Both the position numbers and the translations under genes were made by a program. Below are positions 8,176-17,863 of a stretch of 64,000 nt of DNA, piece by piece (position 1 is the first letter of the stretch; each line of letters opens with the position of its first letter). The notes below the pieces were generated by a model, which did not search any database, was not told where the DNA came from, and saw only the letters and a program-made list of their open reading frames with translations. The stretch comes from Actinomycetota bacterium (GTDB lineage Bacteria > Actinomycetota > Coriobacteriia > Anaerosomatales > Anaerosomataceae): assembly GCA_004348925.1 (NCBI GenBank), contig RCMX01000001.1:257649-321648 (forward strand), read 5' to 3'.

Positions 8176-8453
8176 TCTTCGCCCGCTTTGCGGCCATCGC
8201 GGTCTCGGTCGGCGCGGATGATCGCCGTCGTGTCCATACCGGCGGGAAGGTGCTTCGAGAGCTCGCGCATCCCGGCTATCGCCTCGGAGATGCTGCGGCG
8301 GCGCTCCTCGGCGGCCTGCTCATCGCGGACCTGGGCCACGTAGAGCGCGGTGGCTTCCTGCACGAGCCCGCTGCGCGAGCGCCCAAGCGCGGCCGCGATG
8401 GCGTCGACTTCGTCGAGCAGCGAGTCGGGGAGCGAGACGTTCACCTTAGCCAT
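8172..8453 (-). CDS. Ribbon-helix-helix antitoxin
   Basis: 93 residues from ATG at 8451-8453. The N-terminus AKVNVSLPDSLLDEVDAIAA is a ribbon-helix-helix DNA-binding domain: a beta strand, then two helices. The remainder is a charged helix that usually wraps the toxin. A longer frame reaching back to 8507 would include the operator and promoter, so I use the internal ATG; GGAGGACTACC lies just upstream of it on the minus strand as SD. It neutralises the PIN toxin and, with it, should repress its own promoter through the GGTAGT repeats in front of the gene. Confidence 0.87.
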   Translation of the reverse strand: MAKVNVSLPDSLLDEVDAIAAALGRSRSGLVQEATALYVAQVRDEQAAEERRRSISEAIAGMRELSKHLPAGMDTTAIIRADRDRDGRKAGEE

Positions 8454-8500
8454 GGTAGTCCTCCATGGTAGTGCCGGACGGTAGTGCCACTTGGAGTATA
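8454..8500 (-). promoter_or_regulatory. Toxin-antitoxin promoter with three GGTAGT operator repeats
   Basis: On the minus strand a -10 TATACT occupies 8500-8495, giving a leader of about 30-40 nt. In that leader GGTAGT (plus-strand reading) occurs at 8454, 8467 and 8480, an exact 13-bp period. Direct repeats at this place fit cooperative binding of RHH dimers for autorepression. Confidence 0.6.
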
Positions 8501-8526
8501 CCACCACGCCACCGCCTGAAATCCGT

Positions 8527-8568
8527 GTTTCCGCAGGGTTTCACGCTCGGCACGACGCGTGCTATACT
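8527..8568 (+). promoter_or_regulatory. Promoter of the glutamate synthase cluster with a GlnR-type direct repeat
   Basis: GTTTC occurs at 8527-8531 and 8538-8542, separated by six bases, the complement of GAAAC-N6-GAAAC found before glnA and amtB. A -10 TATACT follows at 8563-8568. The -35 position (8539-8544, TTTCAC) is poor and overlaps the repeat, as expected for an activator-dependent promoter. Confidence 0.6.
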
Positions 8569-8690
8569 CCCCGAACCAGCACAACGGCGTGCTGTCATAG
8601 TTTTCGTGAGCAATGGCGCTCACCTCGGCCAGGAGGCCGGTGGTGGGCGTTTTGGTTTTGTCAGGGACCGATGACGATCGGCAGGTGCGC

Positions 8691-10025
8691 ATGAAGGAAT
8701 TCGCAGTCTTCTGGGGATGCACCATCCCCGCGCGGTTCCCGTTCATCGAGAAGGCCACTCGGCTTGTCTTCGATGACCTGGGCGCGACCGTGCATGAACT
8801 CGAGGGTCACACGTGCTGCCCCGAGGGTGTGCTCGTAAAGGCCAACGACGAGAACGCGTTCTACTCCACCGCAGCGCGCAACCTCGCGCTCGTGGAGAAG
8901 GCGGGCCTGGGCGTGGTGACGCCGTGCAACGGCTGCTACTCCACCTTCAAGGAGGCGCAGAGCCACCTCACCACGGATTGGCGCCTCAAGGACGCGATCA
9001 ACGAGAAGCTCGCCGCCCAGGAGCTCCACTATGACGGCCGCGTGCAGGTCACGCATTTCGCCGAGTGGCTCTCGGAAGACATGGGCGCGGGACTCATCGC
9101 CTCCAAACTCAAGAAGCCGTTCTGGGGCATGCGCATCGCCGTCCACTACGGTTGCCACCTGCTGCGCCCCAGCCCGGCCGTTCGTTGGGACGACCCGCTC
9201 AACCCGACCAAGGTCGAGGCGCTCATCGCGGGTCTTGGCGCGACGGTCGTGGATTACACCACCAAGATGCAGTGCTGCGGCAACGCGCTCGACCGCGTGG
9301 GTGAGCGCGAAGGCTCGCTCGCATTCGCGCGTCGCAAGCTCATGGACCTCATGAAGAACGACGTCGACGCGCTCGTGGTCGTCTGCCCCAGCTGCTTCCA
9401 GCAGTTCGACCTCAACCAGGCCGCGCTCCAGCGCGCGAAGGAGGACGTGAACGTCCCGGTGCTGTACCTCTCGGAGCTGATCGCGCTGGGGATGGGACAT
9501 GCGCCGGACGAGATCGGCCTGGACATGCACCGCGTGTCGGTCGACCCGTTCCTGGAGAAGTGGGACGACCGCCAGGCCGACAAGGCGCGGCTTGCCACGC
9601 TCTTCGACGTGTCGCTGCTCTTTAAGTGCGTGAACTGCCAGGCGTGCAAGGACGACTGCCCGGTCTGCAAGGTCGACACCAACTACCAGCCCACCGAGAT
9701 CATCGAGCGCCTGCTCAAGGGCGAGATCGACGAGGTGCTCGCCGACCCGCAGGTCTGGAAGTGCCTGGAGTGCTACACCTGCCAGGAGCTCTGCCCCAGC
9801 CGCATCGGCATGGCGGACGCCTTCCGCAAGCTCAAGGAGCTCGCCGTCGAGGCGGGTACCGCGCCGGAGCAGGTCGGCGCCGCATACGACACCTTCCGCA
9901 AGACGGGCATGCTCGGTGCGCCGAGAGAGTCCGCCCGCAAGAAGCTTGGATTGTCACCGCTGCCCGCATCGGGTGGCGAGGCGCTGTCGCGCCTGCTGGC
10001 CGATGATGACGAGGGAGTTGAGTAG
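8691..10025 (+). CDS. HdrB/HdrC-like iron-sulfur protein heading the glutamate synthase cluster
   Basis: 444 residues from ATG 8691 (MKEFAVFWGCTIPARF); a frame from 8613 exists but the HdrB-like start is at 8691. Two cysteine-rich CCG-type domains are visible: WGC...HTCCPEG...PCNGCYSTF, then YGCHLLRP...MQCCGNAL...CPSCFQQFD. These are the domains that hold the unusual cubane clusters in heterodisulfide reductase subunit B. From about residue 313 two 4Fe-4S motifs follow (CVNCQACKDDCPVC and CLECYTCQELCPS), like HdrC. The protein is therefore a B-C fusion. It precedes the amidotransferase by one base and so belongs to the same operon. Likely role: passing electrons to, or taking them from, glutamate synthase in place of a GltD subunit. 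That role is inference. Confidence 0.82.
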   Translation: MKEFAVFWGCTIPARFPFIEKATRLVFDDLGATVHELEGHTCCPEGVLVKANDENAFYSTAARNLALVEKAGLGVVTPCNGCYSTFKEAQSHLTTDWRLKDAINEKLAAQELHYDGRVQVTHFAEWLSEDMGAGLIASKLKKPFWGMRIAVHYGCHLLRPSPAVRWDDPLNPTKVEALIAGLGATVVDYTTKMQCCGNALDRVGEREGSLAFARRKLMDLMKNDVDALVVVCPSCFQQFDLNQAALQRAKEDVNVPVLYLSELIALGMGHAPDEIGLDMHRVSVDPFLEKWDDRQADKARLATLFDVSLLFKCVNCQACKDDCPVCKVDTNYQPTEIIERLLKGEIDEVLADPQVWKCLECYTCQELCPSRIGMADAFRKLKELAVEAGTAPEQVGAAYDTFRKTGMLGAPRESARKKLGLSPLPASGGEALSRLLADDDEGVE

Positions 10026-10026
10026 C

Positions 10027-11232
10027 ATGACGACGGCGCGCCCGCGCTACGCCGAAGAGGCGTCGTACAAGATCCACGGCGGCTGCGGCCTCATGGGCAT
10101 CTGCGATGAGAGCGGCAAGCTCATGAGCGGCGAGGACGCCATCCTCGCGATGGCCGTCCAGCACGACCGCGGCAACGGCCTTGGCGGTGGATTCGCCGGC
10201 TACGGCATCTACCCCGAGTTCCCGGATCACTTCGCGTTCCACATGATGTACCACGACATCCAGGCCAAAGAAGAGGCCGAGGCGCTCTTCGACCAGTACT
10301 TCCTGGTCGATCTGGCCGAGCCGATGCCGACCCGTCCGGTCAAGGGCATCGCAGACGCGCCGCTTTTGTGGCGCTACTTCCTCAACCCGTACCCCAACAA
10401 GCTCGAAGAGTCGGAGCTTTCCGCCGAGGACTACGTGGTGAAGGCCGTCATGCAGATCAACTCGTCGGTGGACGGCGCGTTCGTGGCTTCCTCGGGCAAG
10501 AACATGGGCGTCTTCAAGGGCGTTGGCTATCCAGAGGAGATCGGCCACTACTTCCGCCTGGAAGAGTACGAAGGCCACACCTGGACCGGCCACAACCGCT
10601 TCCCGACGAACACGCCGGGCTGGTGGGGCGGCGCGCATCCGTTCGCGCTCCTCGACTGGACCATCGTGCACAACGGCGAGATCTCCAGTTACGGCATCAA
10701 CAGCCGCTACCTGGAGCAGTTCGGCTACAAGTGCACACTGGGGACCGACACCGAAGTCGCCGCGTACCTCTTCGACCTCATGCTTCGCCGCCACAAGCTC
10801 CCGATGGAGCTCGCGTGCAAGGCGCTTGCCTCGCCGCTGTGGGACGAGATCGACCGCATGCCCGAGGCCGAGCAGGCCGTCATGCGCTCGCTGCGTGCGG
10901 TGTACGGACCCGGCATGCTCAACGGCCCGTTCGCGATCGTGCTCGGCTTCAACGGCGGCATGGTGGCCTTGAACGACCGCATCAAGCTGCGTCCGCTGGT
11001 CGCGGCGCGCAAGGGCTCGATCCTGATGGTCGCCTCGGAAGAGAGCGCGATCCGCGCCGTCATCGCCGAGCCGGACGCCATCTGGATGCCGAAGGCCGGC
11101 GAGCCCACAATCGCCCGCGTGCAGGGCATGGAGTGGCCGATCCACGGCGACTTGCACCTGTCGCCCTCGGACATCTCCTGCGCGGTCACCGGAACCGAAG
11201 TCTCCTGCGACACCGTGGAGGTGAACGCGTAA
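10027..11232 (+). CDS. Glutamate synthase, glutamine amidotransferase subunit (class II)
   Basis: 401 residues from ATG 10027, one base after the preceding stop region. The class II (Ntn) amidotransferase nucleophile is Cys20 in HGGCGLMGIC; as in other glutamate synthases this implies removal of a short N-terminal propeptide to expose the Cys. The substrate-binding region (GHNRFPTNTPGWWGGAHPF, VHNGEISSY, GTDTEVAAYL) is well conserved. The subunit releases ammonia from glutamine and channels it to the synthase subunit encoded next. This corresponds to the N-terminal domain of the large GltB chain, here a separate gene as in archaea and some anaerobes. The next gene starts one base after its stop. 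Confidence 0.92.
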   Translation: MTTARPRYAEEASYKIHGGCGLMGICDESGKLMSGEDAILAMAVQHDRGNGLGGGFAGYGIYPEFPDHFAFHMMYHDIQAKEEAEALFDQYFLVDLAEPMPTRPVKGIADAPLLWRYFLNPYPNKLEESELSAEDYVVKAVMQINSSVDGAFVASSGKNMGVFKGVGYPEEIGHYFRLEEYEGHTWTGHNRFPTNTPGWWGGAHPFALLDWTIVHNGEISSYGINSRYLEQFGYKCTLGTDTEVAAYLFDLMLRRHKLPMELACKALASPLWDEIDRMPEAEQAVMRSLRAVYGPGMLNGPFAIVLGFNGGMVALNDRIKLRPLVAARKGSILMVASEESAIRAVIAEPDAIWMPKAGEPTIARVQGMEWPIHGDLHLSPSDISCAVTGTEVSCDTVEVNA

Positions 11233-11233
11233 G

Positions 11234-12745
<1,512 letters not shown>

Positions 12746-12755
12746 GGGAGGCACG

Positions 12756-13577
12756 ATGCCACGACAGATGGCTCCGGGAGTCACGGAAGGCTACCTCAAA
12801 GTCGCGCCCAGCGTTGCGCGTGACGGCGACACGGTCACGATCGACGCGGCCGGCATCTACTACCGGCAGCTTAACGAGGCGATCCGCGGTGCGATCGCCG
12901 AGGGTGCGACGCGAGTTGTGCTGAAGAACGTGAACGGCCAGCGCTACATCGGCACCGGCGTGAAGGCCAAGGGCGTGACCATCGAGGTCCACGGCACGGC
13001 GGGCAACGACATGGCGATGTTCATGGACGGCCCCACCATCGAGGTCTTCGGCGCGGCGCAGGACGGCGTTGGCAACACGATGAACGCCGGCAAAGTGATC
13101 GTGCATGGCGACGCGGGCGACGTGCTCGGCTACGGGATGCGCGGCGGTGCGGTCTACGTGAAGGGCGACGTGGGCTACCGCGTGGGCATCCACATGAAGG
13201 CGTACGAGTCGCTGGTGCCGATCATGGTGTGTGGCGGCAACGCGCGCGACTTCTTCGGCGAGTATATGGCCGGAGGCATCCTGGTGCTCCTGGGCATGAA
13301 CACGCAGTTCGCCGAGCAGCCGCTTGTGGGCTCGTTCGTAGGCGCCGGCATGCATGGCGGCGTGATCTACCTGCGCGGCCAAGTCGAGTCCTGGCAATGC
13401 GGCAAGGAGGTGGGCATCACCGAGGCCACCGAGGAGGACATGGCCGCACTCAAGCCGATCCTGGCCGACTACTGCGAAGCGCAGGGCATGGACCTTGCCG
13501 AGGTGCTCTCGGTACCGTTCACCAAGCTCGCACCGTTCAGCCACCGGCCGTACGGGAAGATGTACGCGCCGATGTAG
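12756..13577 (+). CDS. Glutamate synthase, GXGXG-domain subunit
   Basis: 273 residues from ATG 12756, ten bases after the previous stop, with GGGGAGG as SD. The sequence is the right-handed beta-helix with Gly-rich turns that ends the GltB large chain: GGAVYVKGDVGYRVGIHMK, DFFGEYMAGGILVLLGM, GSFVGAGMHGGVIYLRG. In the fused enzyme this domain is structural and links the amidotransferase and synthase domains. With the two preceding genes it makes a complete split large subunit. No gene for the NADPH-binding small subunit is present in the window. The run ends here; the following 180 bp hold no clear gene. Confidence 0.92.
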   Translation: MPRQMAPGVTEGYLKVAPSVARDGDTVTIDAAGIYYRQLNEAIRGAIAEGATRVVLKNVNGQRYIGTGVKAKGVTIEVHGTAGNDMAMFMDGPTIEVFGAAQDGVGNTMNAGKVIVHGDAGDVLGYGMRGGAVYVKGDVGYRVGIHMKAYESLVPIMVCGGNARDFFGEYMAGGILVLLGMNTQFAEQPLVGSFVGAGMHGGVIYLRGQVESWQCGKEVGITEATEEDMAALKPILADYCEAQGMDLAEVLSVPFTKLAPFSHRPYGKMYAPM

Positions 13578-13969
13578 GCTGCGGCGAAGGTTCGCGTTGG
13601 GGTGCGCTTACACAGACTGCGTAAGGGGCGGGTCCGGAGAGAGCCTACCCTTGGTGCGTAGCAAGAGATGTGGGATATGATGGAAATGCCCGGTGTTCTT
13701 CGGGGACCCATGCGCACATCTGTTGGAGGGTATCCTCGACGTAGTGGAGGAATGCGGCATGAATCACTGGCTCTTGCTCATCTCGGCAGCGCTCGGCGCA
13801 TTCACGGTGACGCTAGCTGCGGTCATACGTGCGAGACGCCGTGATTGAGGTTGCGAGTTTGCGACGGTGCTTGGATCTGCGGCCGCGATCAGCAGCCGGG
13901 TAGACGGCGTCAGTAGTGGAGCAGCCGGGCGGAGACGGAGAGCGGGGGCACGTTGATGGAGCTGCGCAC
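13578..13969. other. Sparse intergenic stretch between glutamate synthase and arr
   Basis: Apart from one possible 29-codon frame at 13759-13848 I see no gene, strong hairpin or repeat here. The segment is less GC-biased in codon pattern and contains no protein-like long frame on either strand. Confidence 0.5.
13759..13848 (+). CDS. Possible 29-residue single-TM microprotein
   Basis: ATG 13759 follows GTGGAGG (13744-13750) at good spacing and opens a frame that reads MNHWLLLISAALGAFTVTLA followed by a basic end (VIRARRRD). One hydrophobic helix with a positively charged C-terminus is typical of small membrane peptides. There is no family match that I know and the frame is short, so this is tentative. 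Confidence 0.4.
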   Translation: MNHWLLLISAALGAFTVTLAAVIRARRRD

Positions 13970-14425
13970 ATGAGCGATCCCAGGTGGACACCCGTCACAT
14001 TTGAGAACAGCGAGCATGTCGAGGGACCCTTCTACCACGGGACGAAGTCGGTGTTGGAGGCGGGAGACGAACTCATTCCCGGTTTCGACTCCAACTTCCA
14101 GGAAGGGCGGGTCTCCAACCACATCTACTTCAGCGCGCTGATCGAAACCGCGGCCTGGGGGGCGGAACTTGCGACGGCGCTGGCGGGCAGCGAGGAGCGG
14201 GGGCATATCTACGTGGTCGAACCCCGGGGCTCGTTCGAGGACGATCCAAACGTGACGAACAAGCGATTCCCGGGGAATCCTACCCGGTCCTACCGGACCC
14301 AGGGAGCGCTTCGCGTCATCGGCGAGGTCGTGGAGTGGGAGGGGCACAGCCCCGAGGTGCTCAAGGAGATGCTGAACCACCTCGCGCAGTTGCGTGAGCA
14401 GGGGCTCGACGTCATCGAGGACTAG
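13970..14425 (+). CDS. arr: Rifamycin ADP-ribosyltransferase (Arr family)
   Basis: 151 residues from ATG 13970 (GGAG at 13957-13960 as SD); upstream GTG codons in frame would add a poorly conserved extension. Arr signatures are clear: FYHGTKSVLEAGDELIPGF, NHIYFSALIETAAWGAELA, IYVVEPRGSFEDDPNVT and RFPGNPTRSYRT. The enzyme transfers ADP-ribose from NAD+ to the C23 hydroxyl of rifamycins, which inactivates them. It is a cytoplasmic single-domain protein and the length is as expected. Neighbours are unrelated, and such genes occur widely in environmental actinobacteria as stand-alone loci. Whether it confers measurable resistance here is not knowable from sequence. Confidence 0.88.
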   Translation: MSDPRWTPVTFENSEHVEGPFYHGTKSVLEAGDELIPGFDSNFQEGRVSNHIYFSALIETAAWGAELATALAGSEERGHIYVVEPRGSFEDDPNVTNKRFPGNPTRSYRTQGALRVIGEVVEWEGHSPEVLKEMLNHLAQLREQGLDVIED

Positions 14426-14556
14426 GAGCACAGCAGTCTCGGGGGCGGGACGGGACGCTGGGGATCAGGACGTGTCTCGGATGCAGTGCGGTAGACTTGG
14501 GTACAGGGAACACCGCGCGCCCCCAACCGTGCGGCAACGTCGATAGGTGGGATCGC

Positions 14557-15099
14557 ATGACGATCACGGAAGCTCAATCCGAGATGCGCACCGCCCTCAT
14601 GGGTGGCTTCATGGGTCAACTCGTGTCAGGGATTCTCTGGCTGGCCTCGGCAGCGCTTGCGACGTGGAGCACCGACTACTGGGCGATCGGTCTTCTGATC
14701 GTGGGCGGGTTCTTCATCTTCCCGCTGACGCTGCTGGGCCTCCGTGTCATCGGGCACGCGGCGACCGTATCGAAAGAGAACCCCTTCAATCGACTTGGCA
14801 TGCAAGTCGCGTTCGTGCTGCCGCTCAGTCTTCCCGTCGTAGGTGCTGCAGCAATGTACCGGCCCGGGTGGTTCTACCCTGCCTTCATGATCGTACTCGG
14901 TGCGCACTACCTGCCGTTCGTTACCCTCTACGGGATGCGCATGTTCTACGCCTTGGCAGGCATCCTCGTGACCGCGGGGCTCGCTCTCGCGATGTACCTC
15001 TCCCTGCCGTCAGCGAGCGGCGCCTGGCTCACGGGTGTGGTCCTCGTTGTCTTCGCGATTCTCGGCCGACGGCTTGCCACGCCCGAAGCGGTTGCCTGA
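14557..15099 (+). CDS. Multi-pass membrane protein (DUF7010-like)
   Basis: 180 residues from ATG 14557 with GGTGGG upstream as SD; the frame can be extended to 14497, but that part is not protein-like. About five to six hydrophobic segments, in pairs: LVSGILWLASAALATW, AIGLLIVGGFFIFPLTLLG, MQVAFVLPLSLPVVGAAAMY, PAFMIVLGAHYLPFVTLYG, and two near the C-terminus. The NPFNRLGMQVAF loop and YLPFVTLYGMR segment resemble the uncharacterised DUF7010 membrane family, from memory and with moderate certainty. No catalytic motif is visible. A TAGACT at 14491 may be the -10 of its promoter. Confidence 0.75.
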   Translation: MTITEAQSEMRTALMGGFMGQLVSGILWLASAALATWSTDYWAIGLLIVGGFFIFPLTLLGLRVIGHAATVSKENPFNRLGMQVAFVLPLSLPVVGAAAMYRPGWFYPAFMIVLGAHYLPFVTLYGMRMFYALAGILVTAGLALAMYLSLPSASGAWLTGVVLVVFAILGRRLATPEAVA

Positions 15100-15171
15100 C
15101 CTCGACGCGCCAACTCTTCAGGGGAGGTGCGTGTGGATACGCGCTCGTGGAGGTTCGGGGAAGGGACGGCC

Positions 15172-15687
15172 ATGACTCAGCGGGTTCTGGTGGGATACGC
15201 AACACGTACCGGATCGACGACAGGTGTTGCCGAGGCGATCGGGCGCACGCTCGGCGAGCGCGGGTTCGCGGTCGACGTCAAGCCGCTGCGCGAGTGTCCG
15301 TCGCTTGAGGGTTACGACGCATGCGTGCTCGGCAGTGCGATCAATGGTGCCAGATGGTTGCCCGAGGCGACTGCCTGGTTGGCGTCGCAAGCCGAACCGC
15401 TCCGGGAGATGCCGTTCAGTGCCTTCTGCGTGCACAGCATGAACGGTGGCGACGGGGAGAAGGAGACGCGCAAGCGGCTCGCGTATCTCGATTCCGTGCG
15501 CGGGGTGGTGCAGCCCGCAGCCGAAGGGTTCTTTCTCGGCAAGGGACCGGCTGCCGACGACACGTCGCTCGTCGCTCGTTGGGCGTTCAAGGCGTTCGGT
15601 GGCACCGCCGAGGGTGATTCCAGGGACTGGGAGAAGATCCGCGCCTGGGCCGAGCGTCTACCGCTGGGCGACGTCGGTGCGGCGTGA
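15172..15687 (+). CDS. Flavodoxin-domain protein
   Basis: 171 residues from ATG 15172 (AAGGGA upstream as SD). The N-terminal YATRTGSTTGVAEAIG is the FMN phosphate-binding loop after the first beta strand; VLGSAINGARWLPEA and SAFCVHSMNGGDGE fit the loops that hold the isoalloxazine ring. This form resembles the menaquinone-linked protoporphyrinogen oxidase/HemG-type flavodoxins (flavodoxin_5), but no haem genes are nearby. So I only call it an FMN electron-transfer or oxidoreductase protein. It converges with a TetR gene, and a hairpin lies between the two. Confidence 0.8.
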   Translation: MTQRVLVGYATRTGSTTGVAEAIGRTLGERGFAVDVKPLRECPSLEGYDACVLGSAINGARWLPEATAWLASQAEPLREMPFSAFCVHSMNGGDGEKETRKRLAYLDSVRGVVQPAAEGFFLGKGPAADDTSLVARWAFKAFGGTAEGDSRDWEKIRAWAERLPLGDVGAA

Positions 15688-15720
15688 TCCAGGCGGACCG
15701 TGGCTCGAGGAGGGACTCCG

Positions 15721-15745
15721 GCCCCCCGGTCACACACCTGGGGGC
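15721..15745. terminator. Hairpin between convergent flavodoxin and tetR genes
   Basis: GCCCCCCGGT (15721-15730) pairs with ACCTGGGGGC (15736-15745) with one mismatch around a 5-nt loop. The stem is strong, but neither side has a convincing T run; it could serve both strands. Confidence 0.5.
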
Positions 15746-15783
15746 GCGCCCGCCGCGCACTCGCACGCCGCCTCGGTCCGCAT

Positions 15784-16467
15784 CTAGCGCGAGCCGTCGA
15801 GCATCCGCTCCAGCCCGTCGAGGATGATCTCGAGTCCGAACTCGAAGTCACTCTCGGCATCGTAGCCTGTCCGCATCGCGTGTGATGCCATGCGGTGCAG
15901 GTAGGGGAACTCCTCCGGAGGGATGAAGGCGAGCATGGCCTCGGCGCGCTGCTCTGGTGACTCGTCGCTCCCTGCCGAGAAGTTGAACTGTTGGATGCCG
16001 AAGCCGTAGATGTAACTGTCGAGCAAGGAGAACGCCCGGGGGGCGTCGTCGATCGAGAAGCCCGCACGCATGAGCACGCCAAGGACCCAGTCGTAGTAGC
16101 GCAGGGCGGACGGACCGCTCGATCCGCGCGAGTCGAAGAGCGCTGGCGCCCAGGGATGCTCGGCGAACACCCTGTGTGCCGAGACCGCCCTGCGACGCAT
16201 CGCCTCACGCCAACTGCACGCATCCTCCGGAAGATCGAACTGCTCGGCCACACGGTCGGTCATGCCGTCGAGGATGTCGTCCTTGTTCGCCACATGGTTG
16301 TAGAGCGACATCGCCTCTACCCCCAGCCGGGATGCGACCTTGCGCATTGTAAGGGCGCCGACCCCGTGCTCGTCGGCGATCTCCATCGCTGCGGTGAGCA
16401 CGCGGTCCCGACTCAGGGGAGGGCGCGACGTGGTCTGGTCGGCTGCGGCGCCGGCTTTCTTGGCCAT
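15784..16467 (-). CDS. TetR-family transcriptional regulator
   Basis: 227 residues. An N-terminal helix-turn-helix (LTMRKVASRLGVEAMSLYNH) is typical of TetR, followed by an all-helical ligand-binding domain of the TetR_C_1 type. It is divergent from the two membrane-protein genes at 16595-17733. The gap between them holds two near-identical palindromes, ACTTACT-N-AGTAAGT, which overlap the promoter of the membrane genes. The simplest reading is that it represses those genes and itself, and releases DNA on binding an unknown small molecule. Confidence 0.88.
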   Translation of the reverse strand: MAKKAGAAADQTTSRPPLSRDRVLTAAMEIADEHGVGALTMRKVASRLGVEAMSLYNHVANKDDILDGMTDRVAEQFDLPEDACSWREAMRRRAVSAHRVFAEHPWAPALFDSRGSSGPSALRYYDWVLGVLMRAGFSIDDAPRAFSLLDSYIYGFGIQQFNFSAGSDESPEQRAEAMLAFIPPEEFPYLHRMASHAMRTGYDAESDFEFGLEIILDGLERMLDGSR

Positions 16468-16482
16468 GTTCCCTCCCGGGTG

Positions 16483-16537
16483 TTGACGGACTTACTTAGT
16501 AAGTGTGATACTGACAACGCTTACTTACTAAGTAAGT
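16483..16537 (+). promoter_or_regulatory. Promoter and twin TetR operators
   Basis: Two palindromes, ACTTACT-T-AGTAAGT (16490-16504) and ACTTACT-A-AGTAAGT (16523-16537), are centred 33 bp apart, about three helical turns. A plus-strand promoter TTGACG (16483-16488), 18 bp, GATACT (16507-16512) spans the first operator, so bound repressor would block the promoter. Confidence 0.75.
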
Positions 16538-16594
16538 ATACCGTTCAGGGGCCGATGCGCAAGCGCACCGTGGCCCGACGAGGAGGAGACAGGA

Positions 16595-17290
16595 ATGGAA
16601 GCGTTGACTCGCGATGACAGCAGGCGACAGAGGACGGGAGGTGCGGCGGCGATCTACCTGGCGCTGGCGTACATTGCGGCGATGCCGTTCTTCCTGCTGG
16701 TGGTCGACTACCAGGGTGCCACCACGGCGGCCGACAAGGTCGCGTTGGTCGTCGGCAACTACGGGAGCATGTACGCGATGTATCTCGTCACCTACGTGGT
16801 GTTCGGGTTTGCGCTCGGCGTGCTCGCGCTTGCGCTCTACGACCGGATGAAGGCGATCGCGCCCGCCACCGCGCGTGCGGCAACCGCTGCCGGCCTTCTG
16901 TGGGCGGTGGCGCTTGTGACAAGCGGCATGGTCTTCAACTACGGGATGACCACGGTCGTGAGCCTGGCGAAGACCGACCTTGCGGCCGCCCGGCTCACGT
17001 GGCAGGCGATCGAGCCGGTCGCGCAGGGGCTCGGCGGCGCGGGCGGCGAGATACTCGGCGGCCTGTGGGTGCTGCTGGTGAGCTGCGTGGCGCTGCGAGG
17101 CCGGTCGCTTCCGAAGGCGCTGTGCGTGCTCGGCATCATCATCGGCGTGGCCGGGCTTGTCTCGGCAGTGCCGGCGCTGAATGCGGCGGCGTATCTCTTC
17201 GGACTGGCACAGATCGTGTGGTTCACATGCGTGGGCGTGGTCCTTCTGAAGACGAAGGCAGTAGCGGCTGCCGAAGGGAGCCAGAGATGA
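16595..17290 (+). CDS. DUF4386-like membrane protein
   Basis: 231 residues, ATG 16595 with a strong SD (GAGGAGGAGACAGGA). Six or so transmembrane segments are visible, e.g. AIYLALAYIAAMPFFLLVV, MYLVTYVVFGFALGVLALAL, GLLWAVALVTSGMVF and LCVLGIIIGVAGLVSAVPAL. The arrangement resembles DUF4386 proteins, whose function is unknown. It is the first gene of a two-gene operon facing the tetR gene and is probably induced when the TetR protein binds a ligand. The next gene overlaps its stop by four bases. Confidence 0.78.
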   Translation: MEALTRDDSRRQRTGGAAAIYLALAYIAAMPFFLLVVDYQGATTAADKVALVVGNYGSMYAMYLVTYVVFGFALGVLALALYDRMKAIAPATARAATAAGLLWAVALVTSGMVFNYGMTTVVSLAKTDLAAARLTWQAIEPVAQGLGGAGGEILGGLWVLLVSCVALRGRSLPKALCVLGIIIGVAGLVSAVPALNAAAYLFGLAQIVWFTCVGVVLLKTKAVAAAEGSQR

Positions 17291-17733
17291 ACGCGAACGG
17301 TACAGGTATGGAGACGCCGAGCATGCCGGTCCGACTCTCACTGCTATGGGTCTTCATCATGTTCAACATGGTCTTCGCCGACATCCTGTCATTTATGTAT
17401 CCCGGCTTCCTGAGCGAGGTCATGGGTGGGCGCGCCGACGGCGTTGTGATCACGCCCGGCTTCCTGCTGGTAGCAGCGGTGCTCGCCGAGATCCCGATCG
17501 CGATGATCGTGCTGTCTCGCGTTCTCAGGCAGCCCGCGAACCGCTGGGCGAACATCATCGCGGGCGTGATAACGATCGTCTACGTCGCCGGAGGCAGTTC
17601 CACGTACCCGCACGGCATCTTCTTCTCGGCGCTGGAGGTCGGTTGCGCGCTGCTGATCATCGGGTATGCCTGGCGCTGGCGCGAGCCCGCCGCATCGCCC
17701 GCCGCCCTCGTGGGTGCGAGTGCCGAGGCGTAG
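17287..17733 (+). CDS. DUF6326-like membrane protein
   Basis: 148 residues. The ATG at 17287 overlaps the stop of the preceding gene (ATGA), so the two are translationally coupled. Four hydrophobic segments: LLWVFIMFNMVFADILSFMY, PGFLLVAAVLAEIPIAMIVL, WANIIAGVITIVYVAGG and ALEVGCALLIIGYAW. The N-terminal LLWVFIMFN-x-VFADIL pattern resembles DUF6326 proteins from memory; no biochemical role is known. Controlled together with the upstream membrane gene by the TetR operators. Confidence 0.75.
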   Translation: MNANGTGMETPSMPVRLSLLWVFIMFNMVFADILSFMYPGFLSEVMGGRADGVVITPGFLLVAAVLAEIPIAMIVLSRVLRQPANRWANIIAGVITIVYVAGGSSTYPHGIFFSALEVGCALLIIGYAWRWREPAASPAALVGASAEA

Positions 17734-17863
17734 TCTCACCGGGGGCACGTGCCTTCGGTGCTGGAAGCCGTATCATCATACTTGTGGCATCCCGGTCGCG
17801 GCCTCGGCGTGCGTGTCCCGGCGTCGTGCAGGTATGATCAGGTGAGCAGGTTGGGGGTTCTGG

